Shown here: positions 34,589-45,982 of the stretch, in pieces
How positions within the stretch are numbered: the first letter of the stretch is position 1
How the letters are laid out: every line of letters begins with the position of its first letter
From: Pterois miles
Taxonomy: Eukaryota > Chordata > Actinopteri > Perciformes > Scorpaenidae
Length of the DNA: 64,000 nt
Assembly: GCA_947000775.1 (NCBI GenBank)
Contig: CAMQGK010000048.1
Coordinates: forward strand, 4,588,501 to 4,652,500
Direction: 5' to 3'
Notes under the pieces: generated by a model
Databases searched by the model: none
What the model was told of the DNA's origin: nothing
What the model saw: only the letters and a program-made list of their open reading frames with translations
Made by a program: the position numbers and the translations under genes

Positions 34589-34922
34589 AGAAGAAGAAGA
34601 AGAAGATCTACCTTTATTAGTCCCACAATGGGGAAATTCAATTTTACACTCTGTTTAACTCATACATGGTACATGCAGACCTGAAACACACATACATGCA
34701 TCAATGGAGAGGTGTCAGAGTGGGGGGGCTGCTCCTGACAAGCGCCCCGAGCAGGTGGGGGTTTGGTGCCTTGCTCAGGGGCACCTCGGCAGTGCCCAAG
34801 AGGTAAACTGGCACCTCTCCAGCTACCAGTTCACACTCAGTTTTTGGTCCATGTCGGGACTTGAACCGGTGACCCTCCGGTTCCCAAGCCAACTCCCTAC
34901 AGACTGAGCTACTGCCGCCCCC
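34589..34922 (-). mobile_element. tRNA-derived SINE (minus) inserted in the CACTAC array
   Basis: The reverse complement starts with GGGGCGGCAGTAGCTCAGTC and has B box GGTTCAAGTCC, the GGGCACTGCCGAGGTGCCCC body, TTTCCCCATTGTGGGACTAA and a (CTT)n tail. It is of the same family as 17917-18216 and 60079-60429. Immediately upstream of its head is a truncated tRNA-Arg. Confidence 0.93.
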
Positions 34923-34934
34923 TAAAGGAGAGTA

Positions 34935-34988
34935 CAAGCTAGCCAGGAGTCGAACCTAGAATCTTCTGATCCGTAGTCAGACGCGTTA
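34935..34988 (-). pseudogene. 5'-truncated tRNA-Arg(ACG) pseudogene
   Basis: The minus strand reads TAACGCGTCTGACTACGGAT, CAGAAGATTC, then TAGGTTCGACTCCTGGCT. It shows an anticodon stem TCTGA/TCAGA around loop CTACGGA (anticodon ACG), a T arm with B box GGTTCGACTCC, and a 3' acceptor strand AGCTTG. The acceptor 5' strand and D arm (about 19 nt, including the A box) are absent and replaced by satellite, so it cannot be transcribed or folded as a full tRNA. No CCA is attached. About 12 nt separate it from the head of the SINE on the same strand. Confidence 0.88.
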
Positions 34989-36863
34989 CTACATTACATC
35001 ACTACTACACTACATCACTACAACACTATCACACTACATCACTATTACACTACATCACTGCGACACTACTACAGTACATCACTACAACACTACATCACAA
35101 CACTACATCACAACTACACTACATCACTACAATGCATCACACTACACCACTACATTACATCACTACTACATCCCGACAACACTACTACACATCAGTACTA
35201 CACTACACCACTACTACACTATCACACTACATCACGACAACACTACTTCATTACTACACTACATCACTACAACACAATCACACTACATCACTACTACATT
35301 ACATCACTACAACACTATCACACTACATCACTACTACACTACATCACTATGACGCTACTACACTACATCACTACAACACTACATCACTACTACACTACAA
35401 CACTATCACACTACATCACTACTACACTACATCACTACTACACTACATCACTACTACACTACTACGCCACATCACTACAACACTATCACACTACATCACT
35501 ACGACACTATCACACTACATCATTACTACACTAGATCACTACAACACTATGACACTACATCACTACTACACTACATCACCACTACAGTAGATCACTACAA
35601 CACCACCACACTACATTATTACATCATTACTACACTACATCACTACTACACTAAATCACTACAACACTATCACACTACATCACTACTACACTACACCACT
35701 ACTACACTACATCACTACTACACTACATCACTACAACACTACGCTACTATACTACATCACTACAACAGTACATCACTACTTCACTACAACACCATCACAC
35801 TACATCACTACTACGTCACTACTATACTACTACACTACCACACTACATCACTACTGCATCACTACTATACTACGACACTGCCACACTACATCACTACTAT
35901 ACTACGACACTATCACATTACTACACTACCACACTACATCACTATTACACTACATCACTGCTACATCACTACTATACTACGACACTATCACATTACTACA
36001 CTACCACACTACATCACTACTACATCACTACTATACTACGATACTATCACACTACTACACTACATCACTACTATACTACGACACTATCACATTACTACAC
36101 TACCACACTACATCACTACTACATCACTACTATACTACGACACTATCACATTACTACACTACCACACTACATCACTACTACATCACTACTATACTACGAC
36201 ACTATCACATGACTACACTACCACACTACATCACTATTACACTACATCACTACTACATCACTACTATACTACGACACTATCACATGACTACACTACCACA
36301 CTACATCACTACTACATCACTACTATACTACGATACTATCACACTACTACACTACATCACTACTATACTACGACACTATCACATTACTACACTACCACAC
36401 TACATCACTACTACATCACTACTATACTACGACACTATCACATTACTACACTACCACACTACATCACTACTACATCACTACTATACTACGACACTATCAC
36501 ATGACTACACTACCACACTACATCACTATTACACTACATCACTACTACATCACTACTATACTACGACACTATCACATGACTACACTACCACACTACATCA
36601 CTATTACACTACATCACTACTACATCACTACTATACTACCACACTACATCACTACTACACTACATCACTACTATACTACCACACTATCACATTACTACAC
36701 TACCACACTACATCACTACTACTCTACATCACTACTATACTACGACACTATCACATTACTACACTACATCACTATTACACTACATCACTACTACATCACT
36801 ACTATACTACCACACTACATCACTACTACATCACTACTACACTGCTACACAACATCACTACTA
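34989..36863. repeat. 8-bp-period CACTAC array, right part
   Basis: A continuation of the array left of the insertion, with more ATACTACGACACTATCACAT blocks and TACATCACTACTATACTACG higher-order units in the last kilobase (about 35860-36850). These blocks recur nearly identically every 90-140 bp. Confidence 0.96.
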
Positions 36864-37373
36864 GGTAGTAATAACTAATGTGGCCCACGGGCCTTGAGTT
36901 TGACACATGTGCCATAGACACTAAACAACTGAGCCAAGATGGTCTAATATTGCTGTTTGACATAACTTCAGAGACTGCAATACATAAACATGTATTAGTT
37001 TCTGATACCGGGACAGTAATTAAAACATTGTTAATTCCCATAACTACTGTATCTCTGAACCATCTCTTTAACCGAATCAATCTCTCTCTGTCTCTAAATA
37101 CTTCGTCCAGCTGAAGGTCTTTCACCGGATCCTCCTTGGCTGGTGAATGCCCACTTCGTTCACACTCCATGCCTCTGGTTTATAGAGGACATTATCCTGT
37201 TTTCACAGAACGATCTTCTTCTTGTGTAGACACACAAATGTTAAACTTGAACTACTCCTCAGTAAAATGAGGGGTAGTTAAGGCTGAATCTTAATCTTTC
37301 TGTCTTGAGGTCACTGTAACCTTCTAAAGGCAGAAGTACATGAACACACTCACAGTGAGTAACGGCTGATGTG

Positions 37374-37590
37374 TCACTTGTTCCAGCAGAAGTGAGGGTG
37401 TGAAGCTCCGGTAGAGGTCCAGCTGAACAGCCTCCTCATGGAGCAGCACGGCGGTCCAGATGTTGGCGCTCGGCTCCCCGACTCGGGGCTCCGACTCGCT
37501 GCGCCGATAACGGTCCATCCACGCTGTTTCGGTGTGTGTTGGGGACCGGGCTGTCGGCCCGTCCTGGCTGCTGCGTCCAATCAGATTTAG
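37374..37590 (-). other. CpG-rich patch with a possible minus-strand first exon
   Basis: CpG density is clearly higher at 37410-37570 than in its surroundings. On the minus strand there is a CCAAT-type GATTGG (near 37577), then ATG at 37518 opening a frame MDRYRRSESEPRVGEPSANI. It continues to LLLEQ, where GAACAAGTGACA could act as a weak splice donor near 37378. I do not recognise the protein and see no further exons. It may be a promoter-associated first exon or simply an orphan CpG patch. Confidence 0.25.
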
Positions 37591-37888
37591 CCTCTGAGGA
37601 TTTTTGTCTGTTGCCAGATTGAAAAAGACTTTCCAGAGATCAGCTCACAGTTTCCATCTCTTCATAGTGGAATGAGTCACAGTGATGCAGTGGTAACGGT
37701 GGGTAAAACTATGGCCACCAGCTGCTGATCATCACAGGAAACTGCTAACAAAACCTCCATTTTCCCATTTCCTTTATTTGTTATCATGTGTACAGTGTTA
37801 TCGGTTAGGGGTTGTAACTACTGGTATCTTACTGTAGATACTAATACAGGTACCAATACATGCAATGAGTTCAAATCTCTGAACAATT

Positions 37889-37932
37889 AGTTAGTAGTAG
37901 TAGTAGTACTAGTAGTAGTAGTAGTAGTAGTT
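37889..37932. repeat. (TAG)n microsatellite
   Basis: About 13 TAG triplets with one TACTAG interruption. Confidence 0.95.
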
Positions 37933-38635
37933 TGTTTAGTTTGTAGTTGTTGTTCACAGCTGATGTGAATTTCTCATCCATTCAAGCAAACTGCAGGTTT
38001 TGGCACACGTGTCCTGAAGACTCGGTCCGATCAGCTCTTCGTCCTGTCTGCTGATCAAACTGAAGAGCTGACTCTCAGAGAAACTCGCGTCCTCTTCACA
38101 ACCTCTAAACTTTCTTTGCATCACATGAAAAATGATCCAGATCAGTTATCAATGTCTGGGACACACACATATACGCAGTGATATCCCAGAAGCATGTATG
38201 ACGTGGTGTTACGTACTGTGGGAGGGACAAAGGGTTGTTTCATTGGTCCATTTTGTTTAGAATACATGCAACACATTGCTACACAAATACAGTACATTTA
38301 CTGTAGAAACACACATACAGTATACTGTACATATCCTGTTTCTGTGTATACAGTATCCTACCGTAGTAGTAGCCTACCGTACCGACTTTTTCCAGTAAAT
38401 TTGGACCTGCTACAACAGCACTGACATGCTTGTATAGTACAACTAGCAGTCACTGTCAACAAAATGAACAGAACACAGATTTGTAAATTAGAAACATTTT
38501 CTGCTTGACTGCCACAGTGAAAAAACACGTAACCATTTTGACCACTGTGTCAAATAAACAAAATCAAAATAAAACAAATAGTAATGTAAACATATTTTTC
38601 TAGAAGTCAATTTCAAAATAATTTTACACAGTCCA

Positions 38636-39135
38636 AAGACATGCAGGTTAACATGGGTTTACTCCAGGTCTCCGGTTTCCTCCCACAGTCCAAAGACATG
38701 CAGGTTAGTGAGGGTTTACTCCAGGTCTCCAGTTTCCTCCCACAGTCCAAAGACATGCAGGTTAGTGAGGGTTTACTCCAGGTCTCCGGTTTCCTCCCAC
38801 AGTCCAAAGACATGCAGGTTAGTGAGGGTTTACTCCAGGTCTCCGGTTTCCTCCCACAGTCCAAAGACATGCAGGTTAGTGAGGGTTTACTCCAGGTCTC
38901 CGGTTTCCTCCAACAATCCATGCAGAGTAATTGTTGACTCTAAATGTCCCATAGGTGTGAATGTGGGTGAATGGTTGTGGTGTGAATGGTCTGTCTCTAT
39001 GTGTCAGCCCTGTGATAGTCTGGAGACCCGTCCAGGGTGGACCCACCTTCACTTATTGCCAGCTGGGATCAGCTCCAGCACCTTCACCACCCTGAACAGG
39101 ATAAGAGGTTACAGATAATGAATGGATGGATGGAA
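38636..39135 (+). mobile_element. SINE-like element with internal 57-bp tandem expansion
   Basis: The module CCTCCCACAGTCCAAAGACA-TGCAGGTTA of the SINE-like family is present five times at exact 57-bp spacing (38641, 38698, 38755, 38812, 38869). The normal tail follows (GTGAATGTGGGTGAATGGTT, TCAGCCCTGTGATAGTCTGG, CCCTGAACAGGATAAGAGGT) and ends in (GGAT)n. The 102-codon minus frame across it is an effect of 57 being divisible by 3. The tRNA-like head is missing. Confidence 0.88.
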
Positions 39136-39344
39136 ACAGTCTCATCAGTTTGTCTCTCAGCCTGGTAGGCCTCTTTCAGACGGTGCATATCTCTTTAATA
39201 AAGTGGCTCCTCTTACAACAGATCATAATCCCTAATATTCACATTTCAATGCAGTGTCAGTTTGCCCCGCCCATCTGCCAGTTAAAGCAGGATAAAACAA
39301 GCAGACACAAAAAGAAACCACGATGTAGCCAGTAAACAGGAAAG

Positions 39345-39400
39345 AACTGGAAATTTCTCCACTGTGGGACAAATAAAGGAATATCTTATCTTATCTTAGA
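39345..39400 (+). mobile_element. Isolated SINE/LINE 3' end
   Basis: AATTTCTCCACTGTGGGACA, then AATAAAGGAATATCTTATCT and a (ATCTT)n tail, with no body upstream. It is a very short 5'-truncated insertion of the family whose LINE end is at 43040-43091. A similar stub with only the (ATCTT)n tail is at 45141-45172. Confidence 0.75.
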
Positions 39401-41505
39401 ACAAACAACTGGTGTCCATTTTATTTATAGAAGGAAGGGTCTACCCTCTTATACTTTATTTGTTTTTATAATTAATATTGCATTATCTAGTGGTACAGCT
39501 TCAGCACAGAGAAATAGCAAATTCATTGCAAATAGGAAACAGTGTGAAATTAATGAAAGCAAACACAGCAGTGCAGCGTTTGTTCATTAACTTCCTCTGT
39601 GTCTGTGTGAATTCCTCCTGTTCAATTCAATCTGCATGAGAAGACAGCCGGCAGTCATTCGTCTCTCTCAATTTGTAGTCACATGAAGGTGGTTATACTG
39701 CTAACTTTGTTTTCACATTTTTATGAATGAGTCAGACTTCAGCTCTCCGCCCACCTCAGCCCTCGCTACAGCTGGATCCCACGGGTGGTGGCCGTCGCTG
39801 GCCGTGTTACGCCTCCATGACTAACAAGCCCGGACATGGAGGGAGCAAGGAGGCCTGGGATGAAGTTATGAGGAGGTTTGGCCTGGCAGGCTGCATAAAC
39901 ACCATCTTACCATCATACTGTTACATCCTGTTGCAACCTTCGTCCCACCCAAACTGTCCGAAGAAAAACACCAGAGTCCTTGATAAGAGAGTGAGATTGG
40001 TGTTTTATACAGAAAACTTCACGACTGGAGACGGACTAAGCAGGTATGAATTTAAGCACTGCAGCAATTACATTGGTGGACTTCAAAGATATGTCTGGTT
40101 TATTATAAGTTGAGTCATACTTCTGTAGTTTTGGCCATAATTTCTATCAGTTGTGGGAACATCATGCTCACTAAACTAATTGTTTAGTTGTGGATCTGCA
40201 GACACAAGTATGAGGAGTCTGCTGACACTTGTAATGGACTTAATGAACTGACTAAATACACGAAGATGGATACAGATACAGCCGTTCTAACAGCTTCTGA
40301 CCTGTCAGTCAGGTAAAATAGCCATGCTGACGGGCTTATATACCTTATAAGAGTGGATCAATAAGATGGCTTCCTGAAAATATTTCACCATCAGCAGATG
40401 GATTTATTAGTTTAGCTTTAGAAGTCATGCTACAATCACTTATCTGCTGTATAATCTGCTTATGAAATACTGTGGTTGGTTTGTTTCGCTTGGAAACGGA
40501 CTGGCACTCACCTTTTCAGATGATCTAGGTTTGGTTTTTTGGTCCGCACCAGGGCTCCACGGTCAGCATTCACAGCAGCCCAAACCAACCGTACGAACCA
40601 AACTTTCAAGTAACAAGCTCAAAGATTTTCATTGAAATGAATATTGAATAAATGCTGAGTCACTAACTATCGCTGAATGAGGTAACACAATGGCGACTGA
40701 GCCCTGTTGCATTTGCAGTATTATGAACTTGATGTCTGTGACGATATTCCTTGGAAAACTAGCAGCGTTCTCTGGGAAGTGGGATAAAAAACACACCATC
40801 ATTATAGGAGCCACCAAAGCGACACAGACTTTAAGAGCAAATTCACCTGGACTGGAGCCAGAGGGACAAATCAGTATTCAAGCATCAAGAGATGATCTAG
40901 ACTTCGCTCCATATGGAGCCAGCAGAAAAGGCATTCAGGCCAGTTGAAGCTTCTCACTGAACACACTCGAACAGCCTGCTCTCTTTTATTTGCCTTAGTT
41001 AAAACATTTTCACTGAGTATTTTTCCCAGGGCCGGCTGGAAAATGTGGGAGTGAAGGGACCCACTGTGGCAGCTCAGTGGCTCTGTGTTTGTCTCTGGGA
41101 TGCCGGTTGGGTTTCCAGGGTAGTGGGAGTCTGAGCCAGGGGTGACCCTGACTTTCTCTTTGGCCAGTTCCCTGAGCAGCTGATAGGCTGTGGGAGGGGG
41201 AGGCAGTGGATCCTTGAATCTGAAAGGTTATGGGAAGGGGAGGTGGAGGAAGCTCAGAAGAATGGATTTAGACAACAAAACAAGGTTCTGCTCTGCGTTC
41301 ATGATGGTGTGTCTGAGTTTATGCCAGGACCTGCGCTGTGTGATCCTCTTCTCGTCCCTGTAAATGTCAACTTACTGCGCATGGCCACCATTAAGAAACA
41401 GAGATGGACGTTTAGGGAAACAAAGAGAGTTAAATCAGGTCAACTCTCTTTAATCTATATGTTCCAAAACCACAGATTTGCCATCTAAGAGCGTTAAGGC
41501 CTGAG
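39401..41505. other. Unique intergenic sequence, no gene recognised
   Basis: The longest frame (39727-40113, 128 codons, +) and one at 40690-40947 have no recognisable motif. No repeats of note. Confidence 0.45.
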
Positions 41506-42577
41506 GCCCTCCTCCTGGTCTCTGGAGACTTTAATCATGTCTCTCTGTCCTTCACTCTACCAACTTTCACCCAGTATGTGTCATGCTGCACACGGGACAA
41601 TAAAATCCTGGACTTATTGTATGCTAACTGCAAGGAGGCATACACATCATCCCCCCTCCCCCCCTGGGAAGATCAGACCACAACCTGGTTCATCTCCAGC
41701 CTGTGTACAGACCCCTGGTACACAGAGAACCAGCCGTCTCCCGCACAGTGAGGACATGGTCCAAAGAAGCTGAGGAAGCTCTGCAGGACTGTTTCAGCAC
41801 AACAGTGTGGGAGGAACTCTGGGACTCTCATGGGGAGGATATAGACGGACTGACGGGCTGCATCACGGACTACATAAACTTCTGCGTGGAAAACACCGTA
41901 CCAACCAGGACGGTAAGGTGTTTCTCCAACAACAAACCCTGGATTAATCCTGATATAAAGGCCCTCCTTAAGGAGAAGAAGAGGGCCTTTAAATCAGGAA
42001 ATAAGGAGGAGCTGAAGGCTGTTCAGAAGGATCTAAGGAGAAAAATCAGGGAGGGGAAGAACAGTTACAGGAGGAAGATGGACCAACAGTTGCAGCAGAA
42101 CAACATCAGTGGAGTCTGGAAAGGCCTAAAAACCATCTCAGGCCACAAGAAACCAGACTCCAAGGCTGTGGGAGACCTAAAGTGGGTGAATGATTTGAAC
42201 CATTACTTTAACAGGTTTGATGAGTCACCTGCCCCTCCCCCGGCCCAGTCCACCCTGCTGCAGCCCCCTCCATCTACCACTTCAAGACATCCTCCTCCTT
42301 TGCCACCTTCAGCTCAACAAAAGCCCCCCCACTGACATCAACACCTCCATCGACACCTACAGATCCACCTACGGCTCCAGCTCTACCCCATAGACAACCC
42401 CCCTCTGCTCCACTACTCAGCTCTGCCCCCCCACCAACCCCCTCCTCTGCCTCTGACACACAGCCCCCCTGCTCCAGCTTGTCCTTCACAACCCTTCAGG
42501 TGAAGAACCAGCTCAAGAAGATGAATGTGAGGAAGGCTACGGGTCCAGATGGCACTGCTCAGCACTGCTCCCAGTAG
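41506..42577 (+). pseudogene. LINE ORF2 fragment: endonuclease C-end, linker, start of reverse transcriptase
   Basis: The frame begins ALLLVSGDFNHV, the GDFN motif of APE-type endonucleases, and continues through YVSCCTRDNKILDLLYAN. A C-run (about 41650-41665) carries a 1-nt frameshift. The next frame then reads LGRSDHNLVHLQP, the SDH catalytic motif, and a long linker with WSKEAEEALQDCF and KPWINPDIKALLKEKK, typical of the region between endonuclease and reverse transcriptase. After another frame change, VKNQLKKMNVRKATGPDGT marks the beginning of the reverse transcriptase. It stops at once in the minisatellite. No YADD catalytic motif remains, so it is inactive. Confidence 0.85.
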
Positions 42578-42808
42578 ACCACATACACATCCACAACCAG
42601 CACTGCTCCCAGTAGACCACATACACCTTCAGAACCAGCACTGCTCCCAGTAGACCACATACACATTCACAACCAGCACTGCTCCCAGTAGACCACATAC
42701 ACATCCACAACCAGCACTGCTCCCAGTAGACCACATACACATCCACAACCAGCACTGCTCCCAGTAGACCACATACACATCCACAACCAGCACTGCTCCC
42801 AGTAGACC
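42561..42808. repeat. 38-bp minisatellite inside the LINE
   Basis: About 6.5 units of 38 bp, each with AGCACTGCTCCCAGTAGACC and ACATACACATCCACAACC. The first unit starts in the LINE codons just after GPDGT. Confidence 0.96.
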
Positions 42809-43159
42809 ACACAAAACACTTACAACAAACTGACCAGACACAAAGTGCAATAACAACACATATGTGCAATTATATCATCTGCACAAATTACAGTAACTGG
42901 ACAATTATTTATTGATATGATGGACATATTTTGGCTTTACTTTCTATTATGTATATACTATTTTATTTTATTGTATTAATAGTGTTTTAAAATCTATGCT
43001 TCTTGTTTATTGCACTATCCACTTTGCTGCTGTAGCATGTACATTTCTCCACTGTGGACTAATAAAGGAATATCTCATCTTATCTTATCTCTAAATATTG
43101 TATTTATTTATCATTATTAAAACTTTCTGTGAGGTATGTACAGAGCTGGACACACAACA

Positions 43160-43445
43160 CAACACAGTTAGCTTAGCTTAGCAGGAAACAGCTAGCATGT
43201 CCAAAGTCCTCTGAATGAACTCTGTTATAATCACTTCATCCAACCAGCAGACTCAGGAAGTCGCTGCTTAGAGCACACGACTCCCTTTAAAACCACGGCA
43301 CGTTTTCTTTATATTACCGATATGCATTTCTGCTTGTATAGACAAACCAGGTATTACATACTGGTGAGCTTTACAGGTGATGGTGGTGGTGAGTCTCATG
43401 CTAAGCCCAGCTAACGGTCGCCAGGCCCTGTATTTACAGCGCAGC
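43160..43445 (+). repeat. GCTTAGCTTAGC-type interspersed repeat
   Basis: GTTAGCTTAGCTTAGCAGGA and AAACAGCTAGCATGTCC, followed by degraded sequence to about GTCGCCAGG, match the right-hand modules of the dispersed repeat also at 14880 (-) and 31075 (+). Confidence 0.5.
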
Positions 43446-45982
43446 ATGGTATCGATCTTCTCATCGAACTCTTGGCAAGAAGGTAAATTTAAAGCGTATT
43501 TCCAACTATTCTTAAAAGGCAGAAATAGAGCAGTAGGCTGCTTAATAATCACGACTGGAGCTCCTGATCTGAGTTCCACTGAGTCTCAGCAGCGTCATCA
43601 GACGTATTTGCTTTAACAGAAGCAGCAGTTGGTATTTGGTTCATGACCTGCAGAATGAGGTTAGACCTGATGTTAAGGGAGTGGTAACAGCTGAAGGGCT
43701 AAACAAGCAGGCCTCGACCGGGTCGACCTGGTCGACCGGGTTCAAATTTCTCATCCAGTCAAGAGAATCTCGATGGAGCTAATGCGTTTCATCTGAAACA
43801 GTGATTATGTGAGGTGCCCGATGAACATACAGGAAACAGACAAGGAACAACAGGGAGTGTTTTTGTTAGAGATGCCTCTTTGGAGGCTCATTGGTAATCT
43901 TCTAATAAGAGGATTTTTCATAACAATAGAACAAAAGAAAAAGGCTGTTATGGCCTCTTCTCAGGAAGACGAAGGAGAAGCAGTCGTTGTGGACTCTGGA
44001 GAACCTGAGCGAGGTTTCTAGGAGACACCGCGGCGCATTCCTATTGGCTGACTCACCGGTTTCCACATGGTGTCGGCTGCTGCCACGTCCTTCAGGGGAC
44101 GAGGTCAGTCTGCCTGTCTGTGCTCGACAGGAAATATTAGGAAACGCTCATCGTCGGCGCTCTGATCAACGAGGTGGTGGAACACTGACGGAGAATCGAG
44201 CTGTGTGTCTGTACACTATGTGTTTCTACACTGTGTGTGTGCGTGTGTGTGTGTGAGTGTGTGAGTGAGTGTGTGTGTGTGTGTCAGCTTGTGTTTCCCT
44301 TCACCTGGAACATATTTTACCTACTCTTCATAACATTGTGAAAGAGGACACAGTGTATTATTGCCCCAAGCTACAATAATTCCCTCTCTGAATAATCCTC
44401 CAGGTTAGACTCAGGTATGAAATGTCCTTTCATAACTCTCAGGTTTGCCAAGAGGTTGCAGGTAGTAACAGAGTAACGCAGATAATTCAGGCTGGGCAGC
44501 TACAAAGCTACCGCAGCATGAGTAAGAGGAGAAATGTGGTTACCCAGCCTCACATGTAATTAAAGTTTCCCACCTTTGCTCTTTGCCTCTCTTCTCATGC
44601 CTTCTTGTCTGTCTTAACAAATATTTGTCATGACCTCCCCGCCCACATGCATTCCCATTAGCCCCTCCCACACTCGCTGCCTTCCCGTAAAGATGCCGTC
44701 TCACACACTTCCTCATTCCTGAAAAACCAATAAAGAACACGGATGTGGCAACGCTCAGACTTCTGCTTGCTGCTGCCGTTAGAGGCTCTGACCCTGACAC
44801 TGCATTCCCCAACTGAGTTGTTGTGGACTGTCACCGGCATGTGACACATTTCTGTGATGATTAATGATTAATAATGCTGACTGAAAGAGATGCAGATGCT
44901 GTGAACAGATCTTATTTATTCAGTATAATTGCTGTTGGACAAGAGGTGCAGGAAGGACACGAGGAGGCGGAGACATCACCATCATGGTCGAGTTTTCACC
45001 AGACAAAAACAACACAGTTCAAGCAAGTTTGCTGTGTTTGTGAAATGATGTACATAAAATATAGAAAAAGAAAAAGTACCAAAGCACATATAAGGAAAGT
45101 CAGCAGTGAGCAATAGAAGAGGCCCACGGCTTCTGAGCATTAATAAAGTTCATCTTATCTTATCTTATCTTAGCAGGGCTTAGCAGGACCATGAAGCTCT
45201 GTACGCTATGACGCTCCGCGTAGCCCTAGTGTAACATACTCACTGTCTTTTCAAAATAAACTTCCATGTTGGTTTCTTTCATCCTTCCTTGGTTAGGTTT
45301 AGGAAAAGATCATGGGTTAAAATAAGTAGCAGGCTACGTTACATACTTAATGTAATTAAAATGAATCAACGCTGACTTTTGGTTTCAGGTGTGACACAAG
45401 CACCAGTCTCCTGGTGAAAGTCTGGCATCCATCCATCGTACCCTCGTCCTCGACTGGATTTATCGTTCTCCTGTATCCATCATGACTACAGCCATGTGTG
45501 AGAGTTGGAAGCACAGGGCCACTGACCAAGCTCCCATATCTGATGACTTTGCATTATTAATTACTTTCATAGTCTAATTTTGAAAATGAATGTCTGCTCT
45601 AACATACTATACTAACATACTATACACACTATAACAGTGTTTGCTCCTCCATCTCACTGCAGCCGCTCGAACTTTGATGTTGAACCTCAGAAAGTTGAGG
45701 GCTTATGGGAAATGGGGTTTGTTAAAGGTTGCTAAAAAGTAGAAATATTCAAAAGTAGACATATGAAGTGAGTCAAATGACATACTGCTGTGAAAGGCTG
45801 TTTCTAGTTATTTTTGTTGGTACAAATGTCAGCTGGGATGTTATGATATTTTCTTGCTTGTGGAAAAAGACTGAAACGTTCCAGTTTCTGATCGGTGCTC
45901 TGTTGATCATTTCAAGCTAACACAACTTAGCGTTAGCGACACAGTTTACTGAAGGAGGGGTGCAGTGACAATTTAGCCACTA
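43446..45982. other. Unique intergenic sequence with small repeats
   Basis: No gene recognised. A (TG)n tract with GAGTG interruptions lies at 44229-44283, and a 3' stub ATTAATAAAGTTCATCTTAT plus (ATCTT)n at 45141-45172. Confidence 0.45.

Larger units (their letters stand above)
36864..38635. other. Unique sequence; CpG-rich patch; possible hAT end
   Basis: Directly after the array, TGTGGCCCACGGGCCTTGAG and TTTGACACATGTG resemble a vertebrate hAT-type terminus (unconfirmed). A CpG-rich patch is described separately. A (TAG)n microsatellite is at 37889-37932. The rest holds nothing recognisable. Confidence 0.4.
41506..43091 (+). mobile_element. Rex1/CR1-like LINE, 5'-truncated and internally deleted
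   Basis: The element starts inside the endonuclease domain and ends with a 3' UTR and the shared tail TCCACTGTGGACTAATAAAG plus (ATCTT)n. The 5' end is missing, as usual for target-primed LINE insertions. Most of the reverse transcriptase is gone and is replaced by a 38-bp minisatellite (42561-42808). The 3' end is almost identical to that of the SINEs in this window. Confidence 0.85.

Noticed and set aside
31741..36878. Leu-His-Tyr-Thr repeat proteins
   Set aside because: By-products of the CACTAC array; interrupted wherever phase slips.
36875..36912. hAT transposon terminus at the right edge of the CACTAC array
   Set aside because: TTTGACACATGTG and GGCCCACGGGCC look like a hAT end, but no partner terminus or target duplication was found, so it is not listed as an element.
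39727..40113. 128-codon plus-strand frame as a gene
   Set aside because: No recognisable domain, no upstream promoter signs and no splice structure; frames of this length occur by chance in GC-moderate DNA.
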